A stretch of 64,000 bases of DNA from Pseudaeromonas paramecii (GTDB lineage Bacteria > Pseudomonadota > Gammaproteobacteria > Enterobacterales > Aeromonadaceae): assembly GCF_039540575.1 (NCBI RefSeq), contig NZ_BAABFC010000009.1:248001-312000 (forward strand). The letters are read 5' to 3'. How positions within the stretch are numbered: position 1 is the first letter of the stretch; the number at the start of each line of letters is the position of its first letter. The notes below the pieces were generated by a model. It was not told the origin of the DNA. It saw only the letters and a program-made list of their open reading frames with translations, and ran no database searches. This document shows, one piece after another, positions 18,053-24,973 of this stretch. Position numbers and translations under genes: made by a program.

Positions 18053-19120
18053 TCAGTGCTGTGACTGTTTAACGGCCTGGATAAAGGTATTTTTTGCGCT
18101 AGCAGAACCAGCCCGCTCCGCCTCTGCAGCCAGAGTCATGGCTTTACCAATATCGCCAGCTTGCACCGCTTGCAGGATCATTTGGTTATACATCTGTTCG
18201 GTTTCCGCCAGCATGGTGGCAGACGAGTTAGCTACCGGCTGGGCCACAACCTGAGCATTGGGAGCGACTACAGCATTGTTTGCCGCTACAGTGGCCGTCG
18301 TTGCAGCCGCGGCGGTCAACTCGGCCGGAACCACAACTTGCAGCTTATTAGGTGCGGCGGCTGCAGCGACAGCCTCTGCAGATTTGGGACGATAAGCCGT
18401 ATCCTGCGGTCCATATGTGGGCTTGAAAATGTTGGCTAATCCAGTCTCGCTAGAAACATCCGCCAATGAGATCTTAATTAAGCCCCAGGGTGAGTGTGGA
18501 ATCTCAGGATCTGGCATACCCGGGTCCACCACAGCCATGGACTTGGCCATCAATTTTGCCGCACTGATGGTCTTGGTCATCTCGCCAAGTTTGTCGTATG
18601 GCGTGTAAAGGATCATATAGGTTTCATTATTGGGATTACCAATATAGGTACGGTCCACACTGAAGACACCTTCGATGCGATCACCATCCAAGAGTTTTTG
18701 TGGCTCGTAGTGGAAGATGCTGTCATCAATCACTCGAGTCACACGGAATTGAGCATCCAACATCACAATCTTTGGCTTAAACACCGTCTTGTCAATTTGT
18801 GCTGCAACGGAGATACGCAGGTCACCACTATTTTGCGGCAGCTGGTAGGCAGCGAAGAAGCTCTTGCCATCGGCAAACTGATAGACGGGAGAAGAACCAT
18901 CGATCACCACCAAAGAGTCAAAATCGGCGGGAATAGCAGTGTAAGGGAAGTTGGCTACATTGGCGCAGCAACTGTTTGCCTGAGACAAGGCATCCATGGC
19001 TTGCTGTCGATTATCCAAAACGGCTTTGTATTGGCTGGTAGGCACTACCAGGTCGTCCATGGTGGAACATGCGCCCAGCATCGCGGCCAATAACACTATG
19101 GTCAATCTTGTCGCTTTCAT
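18053..19120 (-). CDS. malM: MalM-family maltose operon lipoprotein
   Basis: Periplasmic protein of the maltose regulon; its exact function is not settled. The 355 residues begin with a lipoprotein signal (MLGAC, lipid-bearing Cys18), unlike the plain signal peptide of E. coli MalM. The conserved MalM body spans about 45-235. Residues about 245-305 are Ala/Val/Thr-rich low complexity, then a short helical tail; the protein is about 50 residues longer than E. coli MalM. It lies directly behind lamB past a hairpin, so its level is probably set by read-through. Confidence 0.88.
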   Translation of the reverse strand: MKATRLTIVLLAAMLGACSTMDDLVVPTSQYKAVLDNRQQAMDALSQANSCCANVANFPYTAIPADFDSLVVIDGSSPVYQFADGKSFFAAYQLPQNSGDLRISVAAQIDKTVFKPKIVMLDAQFRVTRVIDDSIFHYEPQKLLDGDRIEGVFSVDRTYIGNPNNETYMILYTPYDKLGEMTKTISAAKLMAKSMAVVDPGMPDPEIPHSPWGLIKISLADVSSETGLANIFKPTYGPQDTAYRPKSAEAVAAAAAPNKLQVVVPAELTAAAATTATVAANNAVVAPNAQVVAQPVANSSATMLAETEQMYNQMILQAVQAGDIGKAMTLAAEAERAGSASAKNTFIQAVKQSQH

Positions 19121-19139
19121 CCAAACACCCTATATGGTT

Positions 19140-19168
19140 AAAAAAAATGCCCCCGTTAGACGGGGGCA
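19140..19168 (-). terminator. Attenuator between lamB and malM
   Basis: Minus strand: stem TGCCCCCGT / ACGGGGGCA (arms 19160-19168 and 19148-19156) with a CTA loop and a run of eight T. A full intrinsic terminator placed between two genes of one regulon, so malM would be expressed at a fraction of lamB. Confidence 0.8.
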
Positions 19169-19189
19169 GTCTTAACAGCTTGGTTTAGC

Positions 19190-20413
19190 TTACCACCAGG
19201 CTTCGGCTTGTACACCAAAGTTCCAAGCGTCATCCTGTGCAGTGCCGCTCTTATCAGCAGCGAAAGCACCGTCTTGGCTCAGGTAGGATACAAACACACG
19301 CAGTTCCGGACGAGCCCAGAAGCCGCTACCGGCAGACCAGGCTTGAGCCAGGGTGAACTTGGTGCCATCGGTAGAGGTCTCAGAACCACCAGCCGGAGTC
19401 ACGTTGGTCTTGTAGTAGCCACCTTCGAAGATGGTCTTCATCACGTCGTTCCACTTGTACATGGGACGAGCCACGATGGAGAAGGTGTCGCTGTCGTCAA
19501 GCTGAGTGCCCCAGGACACACAGTCACTGCAGGTACCGTAAACGATGGCATGGCCCAGTTCAACCTTGTCACCCAGCGGCAGCACACCCCAGTTGATCAG
19601 ACGCAGGCCATCACCCTTATCGGCAGACGGTTGCAGATCGCTACCAGTACCGGAACCGTAACCAACGGCATCGGCAGCCAGGCCATCGATGAAGTACTGA
19701 ACCACAGTCTTGTTGAAGCCGCCCATCAGGCTGGCGTTCAGTTCGGCGGTGATCATGTGACCGTCGTTGATGGCATCAGTATCTTGGGCATCGGTCGGGT
19801 TAGCCTTGACGAAGTCATAACCCAGCTCCAGGGCAGCACCTTCCCACAGGGGGATACCGGCATAACGCACGTCAAAGGTGTTGGCGTCGGATTGACCCAT
19901 CCAGGGGTCGTTGCGCAGCCAGGCAACAGACAGTTGGCCCGGGCCAGCACTGATGTTTTCTACACCGGCACCAGCACCAGAAACGTCCCAGTAGTAGAAG
20001 TCGGTGATGTGGATGTCGTGACGTTGATAGTAGCGCTTACCAGCCCAGAAGGTCTCGTTGCCGCCGAACAGACCCTTACCCTGCACATTGAACTGAGCCA
20101 GGGCGAAATCGGCAGTGGAACCACCGGTGTTTTCCCAGCCACGTACTTGGTTAGAGGACATGGCCACCATGGAGTCAACGTAGAAGGACTTGCCGGCCTT
20201 GTTGTAAACTTCTTGACCCAGTTGGATTTCACCGTAGGTGTCATCTTCGTTACCAAGACGACCAACCACTTTCTTGTTCAGGAGTTGCATGCCGCCGTTA
20301 TCGGACATACCAACGCCGGAACGCATGTAACCATGGAAATCAACGGCGGAAGCGGAGACAGAAGCCAGCGCCATTGCCACTGCTGCAGAAATTGGAAGCC
20401 ACTTTGCTTTCAT
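19190..20413 (-). CDS. lamB: LamB maltoporin
   Basis: Trimeric 18-strand outer-membrane channel for maltodextrins. The 407 residues begin with a 23-residue signal peptide (cleaved after ASVSASA) and mature VDFHGYMRSGVGMS, the usual maltoporin start with aromatic residues of the greasy slide; it ends in AEAWW. The start at 20413 has AAGGAAA upstream. In enterics lamB lies between malK and malM; here malM follows but no malK precedes it. Confidence 0.94.
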   Translation of the reverse strand: MKAKWLPISAAVAMALASVSASAVDFHGYMRSGVGMSDNGGMQLLNKKVVGRLGNEDDTYGEIQLGQEVYNKAGKSFYVDSMVAMSSNQVRGWENTGGSTADFALAQFNVQGKGLFGGNETFWAGKRYYQRHDIHITDFYYWDVSGAGAGVENISAGPGQLSVAWLRNDPWMGQSDANTFDVRYAGIPLWEGAALELGYDFVKANPTDAQDTDAINDGHMITAELNASLMGGFNKTVVQYFIDGLAADAVGYGSGTGSDLQPSADKGDGLRLINWGVLPLGDKVELGHAIVYGTCSDCVSWGTQLDDSDTFSIVARPMYKWNDVMKTIFEGGYYKTNVTPAGGSETSTDGTKFTLAQAWSAGSGFWARPELRVFVSYLSQDGAFAADKSGTAQDDAWNFGVQAEAWW

Positions 20414-20495
20414 AGTTTTTCCTTATATCCCTTGTTGGGTAACTGGATTTAATCGCGGAAACTGATCATCAGATGGAGTCATCTAACGACTGCCC

Positions 20496-20699
20496 GGGGG
20501 CCATTATAGGGATCCCCCCCCAGCGGGGAATTGAGTCTCGTCACAAATTCACAACGCCCCATCCCCTTCAACAAAAAACCACCAAAAGCCAAAATAACAA
20601 GATAATAACCCAATAAATTGACTATAATTGGATTACTTATCCTGTTTTTTATGGATTTACAGCATTCGAAAGAGTTTTGATAAGTAGTGCCTCATCCAA
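20496..20699 (-). promoter_or_regulatory. lamB promoter with candidate MalT boxes
   Basis: Minus strand: perfect TATAAT at 20503-20508. Upstream, GGGGATGGGG at 20557-20566 matches nine of ten bases of the MalT box GGGGA(T/G)GAGG, TTGGATGAGG at 20690-20699 matches eight, and TGTGACGAGA at 20536-20545 carries a weaker match near the expected -37 to -45 position. The pattern suggests MalT control of lamB-malM. The rest of this 440-base gap (20414-20856), AT-rich around 20570-20760, shows no gene. Based on memory of the consensus; no scan was run. Confidence 0.5.
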
Positions 20700-20856
20700 T
20701 GCCAAACGACTTCATGAGGAAGATCACTTATTGGGAGGAACTTTTTTTTTCTTGCGATGTCGCCGGAAAACGGTTTCAAAATCTGATTATTTGCCCCCGT
20801 CGCCACCAATTGCGGATATTGCGTACAAGGCGGTGTCGGCGAACTAGGTTAACGCC

Positions 20857-21579
20857 CTAAAACAACCCCATATGCGTCAGAACTGTCTGCAGCTCGGCAT
20901 CCAATTCTGTACGGATCTGGAGCGGCACCTGCAGATGCGGATGATGGAAGGTAAGGCTGTGATGGAGTAACAGGAGTCGATGCGAATCGAACTGTTCACG
21001 AAAGAATTTGTTATGCCGGCCATCGCCATGGGTCGTATCCCCCACGATAGGGTGAGACAGATGCGCTAGATGGCGTCGCAGCTGGTGCTTACGCCCGGTA
21101 TGCGGCCGCAGGCGCACTAGGCTATAGCGGCTGGAGGGGTGGCGGGGAGACACGGCAAACGGCAACTCCACCTTAGCCAGCGTCTGCAGCCAGGTCTGAG
21201 CAGGCTGGGCAGGCTTGTCGGGATCACAAAAGCGATCCGCAATGGGATCCAGCTCTTCTTTCAGGGGATAGTCAATGTAGTGCGCAGATGGCGTCCAACC
21301 ACGCACCACTGCCAGATATTCCTTGCTAACCTGATGCTGGGCAAAGGCCAGGCTTAGTTGACGGGCGGTCAGGGAGTCCAGCGCAAACAGCAGTATGCCG
21401 GAGGTGGGCCTATCCAATCGGTGGACAGGGAACACATGCTTACCTACCCGGTCTCGGGTCATCTGCATGGCAAACTGTGTCTCTGCCTTATCCAGCCAAC
21501 TACGATGCACCAGCAAGCCACTGGGTTTATGTACCGCCACCAGGTAATCGTCTTGATACAGCAGCTTGAGATCACTCAT
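20857..21579 (-). CDS. truC: TruC, tRNA pseudouridine(65) synthase
   Basis: RluA-family enzyme making pseudouridine at tRNA position 65. The 240 residues show the catalytic motif HRLDRPTSG with its Asp at about 55, the later RPHTGRKHQLRRH motif, and no S4 domain, as in TruC (E. coli 260 residues). It follows yqcC with a two-base gap, exactly the enteric yqcC-truC order, which supports TruC over RluA or RluC. Confidence 0.88.
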   Translation of the reverse strand: MSDLKLLYQDDYLVAVHKPSGLLVHRSWLDKAETQFAMQMTRDRVGKHVFPVHRLDRPTSGILLFALDSLTARQLSLAFAQHQVSKEYLAVVRGWTPSAHYIDYPLKEELDPIADRFCDPDKPAQPAQTWLQTLAKVELPFAVSPRHPSSRYSLVRLRPHTGRKHQLRRHLAHLSHPIVGDTTHGDGRHNKFFREQFDSHRLLLLHHSLTFHHPHLQVPLQIRTELDAELQTVLTHMGLF

Positions 21580-21581
21580 GC

Positions 21582-21911
21582 TCAGCGCTCAACAGCCTTG
21601 CCACTCATGGCCTCATCCAGTTGGGCAATGCACTCCAGCAGGGGGCCTCGCAACACCAACTCGTGCTTATAGACTTCACACGCCATAGGATACACAGCCA
21701 CCTTACTGGGCAAGCGGGCCCCCTGGGCCAGCAGGTCCCGGAGCCTGGGCAGATAGATAAATTGCAGCCATTGATGAAAGTCCAGACTGTCCACCGCAAA
21801 AGGCAGTTGGCTGGCCAATTGTGCCGGGGTGGGAGACTCATCACACCATAGTGTCTGGTGCTTCAACTCGACCTCAAGTGCATCCAAAAGACGAAGTAAC
21901 GTGGCAGACAT
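21582..21911 (-). CDS. yqcC: YqcC family protein (DUF446)
   Basis: Small cytoplasmic protein of 109 residues, all-helical in the family, no known activity. It resembles E. coli YqcC in length and in segments such as LPFAVDSLDFHQWLQFIYLP. Encoded directly before truC with a two-base gap, so probably cotranscribed and perhaps linked to tRNA modification, though only context suggests this. In enterics syd lies next to this pair; here syd is 1.6 kb away in the same strand orientation. Confidence 0.85.
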   Translation of the reverse strand: MSATLLRLLDALEVELKHQTLWCDESPTPAQLASQLPFAVDSLDFHQWLQFIYLPRLRDLLAQGARLPSKVAVYPMACEVYKHELVLRGPLLECIAQLDEAMSGKAVER

Positions 21912-21996
21912 GCGCCCTCCTGAACAAGGGCGCGCACTATAGCATTAATGCGTCAAACTCCCTATATTGAGTGGCCTCGATTCAAGGGAGGATGGC

Positions 21997-22353
21997 ATGC
22001 AAGAACTGCTTGCTCTCATGGGCATGGCGCTACTGATTGCCGAGTTTTGGCAGCGTCGCCGTCAGGCCGAGGCTGCCGAGCGCCACATTCGTCGTTACTG
22101 CCAACAGCACGACTATCAGTACCTGTCGATGGCCCGTGGTGCGGGCCTGCCTATGGTGCTGCTGGGATGCTTGTTGCGCCGTCCGCATGGATTCTGGTTT
22201 GAATTCAGTGACGATGGTGAAGCCAGCCGCCAAGGCGAATGCTTCCTCACCGGACTGGGCTCACCCATCTTCCGTATTGCGCCGCCGGAATCGGCCAGCG
22301 TTCGTAGTGCGCAGATACTTCCCTTCCCCGGTCGACGACAACAAAAGCCGTGA
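21997..22353 (+). CDS. DUF3301 family small membrane-anchored protein
   Basis: Unknown function. From ATG 21997 (GGGAGG six bases upstream) the product is 118 residues with one N-terminal hydrophobic segment (LLALMGMALLIAEFW, about 4-18), an Arg-rich stretch, and a beta-rich domain including FWFEFSDDGEASRQGEC typical of DUF3301. In Vibrio and relatives such genes sit near syd and queF, as here. An upstream ATG at 21967 lacks a ribosome site. Confidence 0.75.
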   Translation: MQELLALMGMALLIAEFWQRRRQAEAAERHIRRYCQQHDYQYLSMARGAGLPMVLLGCLLRRPHGFWFEFSDDGEASRQGECFLTGLGSPIFRIAPPESASVRSAQILPFPGRRQQKP

Positions 22354-22425
22354 AGCCGGCTTCTTCCTTATATATAGGAAGAGGTCGTTTGCCCGGCGGG
22401 TTATCCCGGCTATCAAGAGGTCATC

Positions 22426-22728
22426 ATGAGTTGCGAAGAGATTTTTGCCATCGCCAATGCGTTGCAGGCAGAAGGTAAGACACCGACAGTCGCCCTGATC
22501 AAGCACAGGTTGAGCGCACCTGTACCTTTAAATCAGCTCATCAGCACGCTACAGCGCTGGAAGCAATCCCCGTCCAGCCCCCCGGCGGCCAGTGAAGTGG
22601 ATCTCTCCCCACCCGCGGTGCCAGAGGCCTGGCTGGCCCTGCTCCGCCCTCTGGAACAGGAGATACGCCAACTACGCGGTGAACTGGCGGAACTCAAGGC
22701 GCAATTGCAGGACAAGACAGCCCCATGA
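22426..22728 (+). CDS. Small protein with KfrA_N-like helix-turn-helix and coiled-coil tail
   Basis: 100 residues. The N-terminal part (EEIFAIANALQAEGKTPTVA onward, about 4-48) resembles the winged DNA-binding start of KfrA-type proteins, where a 'GKxPTVxxI' segment introduces the recognition helix. A proline/serine linker (50-65) follows, then a short coiled coil (EQEIRQLRGELAELKAQLQD, about 75-95). AGAGG lies six bases upstream. Its stop overlaps the DUF2310 start by four bases, so the two are translationally coupled. The DNA-binding role is inferred from the fold only; I do not know a characterised homologue. Confidence 0.65.
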   Translation: MSCEEIFAIANALQAEGKTPTVALIKHRLSAPVPLNQLISTLQRWKQSPSSPPAASEVDLSPPAVPEAWLALLRPLEQEIRQLRGELAELKAQLQDKTAP

Positions 22729-23498
22729 TCCTCTGTCGTCTGCTGTTTGAGTGCTATCAAGACACCCAACTAGCCGCCGCCGAAGAGGCCATCGGCCTCT
22801 ATCTGGCCGCCTTACGGGATCAGGGACAAATTCAGGGGCGGGAGTTTGCCACCTTGATGGAGGAAGGCGGCTTTGAGGCCCATGTGCTGTGCCCCGAGCC
22901 ACGCAGCCTGCATCCCGACTTTGCCAGCCACCAGGTGCAACAAGCCGAGCGCGGGCTACACCAGGCCGGTCTGCTGGCGCCCAAGGTGAAAGTATTGGGG
23001 CAGGAGTTATTTAGTGATGAAACTGATCCCTGTGCCACGCCAGATGGCCTGATCTTCTTTACCAGCTTCCTGCACACCTGCTCGCCCATCCGTTGCGCCA
23101 AGCACTTTGCCCCCGTCCCCCTGTATCGCTTGCCGTCACTCTCCAATGGCGATCAAAAGCAGCTCATTCACTGGCAGGAAGATTGGCAGGCCTGTGATCA
23201 GCTGCAAATGAACGGCAGCGTGCTGCAGCATGCCGCCACGCAAGAGATCAGCAATCTGGACAGCGACTTAAGCCGCCGTGGCCGCAAACTGGCACAACGT
23301 CTGGCCGAACAAGTGGCCCGCCCGGTCTACTACTATCTGTATCGTTTGGGGGGCACCAGCCTGGCGGAAGAAAAAAACCGCCGCTGCCCCGGCTGCGGGG
23401 GCCATTGGTTACTGGCTGAGCCCTGGCATGGGCTATTTGATTTTTGCTGCCCCCAGTGCCAGCTAGTCTCCAACCTCTCCTGGGACTGGCGCGACTAA
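22725..23498 (+). CDS. DUF2310 Zn-ribbon protein
   Basis: Uncharacterised, possibly nucleic-acid-binding family. The 257 residues have an N-terminal mixed domain and a C-terminal zinc ribbon with CPGC and CPQC pairs (about residues 222 and 244). It is coupled to the preceding small HTH protein by an ATGA overlap and converges on syd, overlapping its 3' end by 36 bases. The pairing of a HTH protein and a Zn-ribbon protein hints at a nucleic-acid role, which is inference. Confidence 0.75.
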   Translation: MILCRLLFECYQDTQLAAAEEAIGLYLAALRDQGQIQGREFATLMEEGGFEAHVLCPEPRSLHPDFASHQVQQAERGLHQAGLLAPKVKVLGQELFSDETDPCATPDGLIFFTSFLHTCSPIRCAKHFAPVPLYRLPSLSNGDQKQLIHWQEDWQACDQLQMNGSVLQHAATQEISNLDSDLSRRGRKLAQRLAEQVARPVYYYLYRLGGTSLAEEKNRRCPGCGGHWLLAEPWHGLFDFCCPQCQLVSNLSWDWRD

Positions 23499-24035
23499 CG
23501 GCTCAAGACGATTCAAAAACGTGGCGAGATCCGTAGCCAATACGGCCACGCAGCCCACGCCCAACTGCTCCAGCTGCACGGCTCCACTGAGATTGTCCAG
23601 GCTGATCACCCTATCGTCCCGCCTGGTGGTGGCGAGGAAATGGCTCTCGGGCAATTTGAGGCGACGCTGCATCAACCAGTGGGCCAGCAGGTTCTCCTGC
23701 AGACGCTCATAATCCGCCTCATTCCAGGGTTGCAACAGGGTCAGGCTGAGCCCTTTAAAGCTGGCTTGGAGGGGCTGAGAAAACCAATGACCATAAAAAG
23801 CGGCCACGGCGGGGTGGAAGCGGGTGTTCAAGGCTGATTCCAGGTTCGCCATGCTGCCGGGTGCCTGACGTAATGTGGGGCGCCAGCATTGCTGGCCATC
23901 CACCACAGGGCCATGGAGACAGGGAGAGACCCAATCGGGATCTAATGCCACCCTCAGTGGGAGCAACCTGCTTGACTGATAACGCAGCCAACGCTCGAAA
24001 AACGCCGACAAGGCGGAAACAACTTGATCCGACAT
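23463..24035 (-). CDS. syd: Syd protein
   Basis: Peripheral inner-membrane protein that binds SecY and checks its proper assembly in E. coli. The 190 residues match the family (181 in E. coli) with the conserved LSAFFERWLRYQ start and the PESHFLATTRRDDRVISLDN segment. Its last 12 codons overlap the convergent DUF2310 gene. Diverges from queF, with which it is neighbour in many gammaproteobacteria. Confidence 0.9.
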   Translation of the reverse strand: MSDQVVSALSAFFERWLRYQSSRLLPLRVALDPDWVSPCLHGPVVDGQQCWRPTLRQAPGSMANLESALNTRFHPAVAAFYGHWFSQPLQASFKGLSLTLLQPWNEADYERLQENLLAHWLMQRRLKLPESHFLATTRRDDRVISLDNLSGAVQLEQLGVGCVAVLATDLATFLNRLEPLVAPVPGEVGD

Positions 24036-24089
24036 GGGAATTACTCAAAATAGCGATTTAGATACCATCTTATCCCAGCAGAGAATTCC

Positions 24090-24938
24090 ATGTCACAGCA
24101 GTCTCGCTACCAGGGTAATAGTGCCCTTGATGGCCTCGCCCTCGGCCAGCGGAGTGACTACATCGCCACCTATACGCCGACCCTGCTTCAGCCGGTCCCC
24201 CGCCAGCTCAACCGCGATGATCTCCAACTCCCCCTGCCCTTACCCTTTGCCGGGGAGGATATTTGGACGCTGTACGAGCTCTCATGGCTCAACCTCAAAG
24301 GTAAACCCCAGGTGGCCATCGGCGAGGTTCGGGTACCGGCGGACAGCCTCAACCTCATTGAGTCCAAGTCGTTCAAGCTATATCTCAACAGCTTCAACCA
24401 GTCGGCCTTTGCCGATAGTGCCACCGTGGCCGCACTGCTGACTCAAGATTTGAGTGCCTGTGCCCAGGGCGAGGTCAAGGTGCAGCTCTATGACGTAGAC
24501 GCAGCGGACCATACCATTGCCCGCCTGGAAGGCGAGAGCCTGGATGCGCAAGATATCCTCATCGACGACTATGCATTCAACCCAAGTTGGCTTGCGGGGG
24601 CGGCGGGGGATGAGGTGGTAGAAGAGACGCTCTATAGCCACCTGCTCAAGTCCAACTGTCTGGTCACCCATCAACCGGACTGGGGCAGCGTGCAGATCCA
24701 TTACCGCGGACCGCGCCTGGATCGTGCGCGGCTGCTGCGCTATCTGATCTCCTTTCGCCAACACAATGAATTTCATGAGCAGTGTGTCGAGCGCATCTTC
24801 ATGGATCTCAAGCGCTACTGCCATTGCCAACAGCTGACCGTCTACGCGCGCTATACGCGGCGCGGTGGTCTGGACATCAATCCATTTCGCAGCGATTGGG
24901 AGGCGGCGCCCGCTAACCTGCGTCTTATCCGTCAATAA
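24090..24938 (+). CDS. queF: QueF, NADPH-dependent preQ0 reductase
   Basis: Reduces 7-cyano-7-deazaguanine to preQ1 in queuosine synthesis. The 282 residues belong to the long bimodular type: the QueF motif ESKSFKLYLNS lies at about 91-101, and the catalytic Cys190 and Asp197 fall in SNCLVTHQPDWGS, the same numbers as in E. coli. ATG 24090 is the conserved start. I saw no preQ1 riboswitch-like element in the short upstream gap (24036-24089). Confidence 0.95.
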   Translation: MSQQSRYQGNSALDGLALGQRSDYIATYTPTLLQPVPRQLNRDDLQLPLPLPFAGEDIWTLYELSWLNLKGKPQVAIGEVRVPADSLNLIESKSFKLYLNSFNQSAFADSATVAALLTQDLSACAQGEVKVQLYDVDAADHTIARLEGESLDAQDILIDDYAFNPSWLAGAAGDEVVEETLYSHLLKSNCLVTHQPDWGSVQIHYRGPRLDRARLLRYLISFRQHNEFHEQCVERIFMDLKRYCHCQQLTVYARYTRRGGLDINPFRSDWEAAPANLRLIRQ

Positions 24939-24973
24939 TCGGTAGGTCGAGTCAACGAGCGAACAGATAGCCG

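Noticed and set aside
24036..24089. preQ1 riboswitch before queF
   Set aside because: Gap is only 54 bases and lacks the conserved C-rich loop/A-rich tail pattern.
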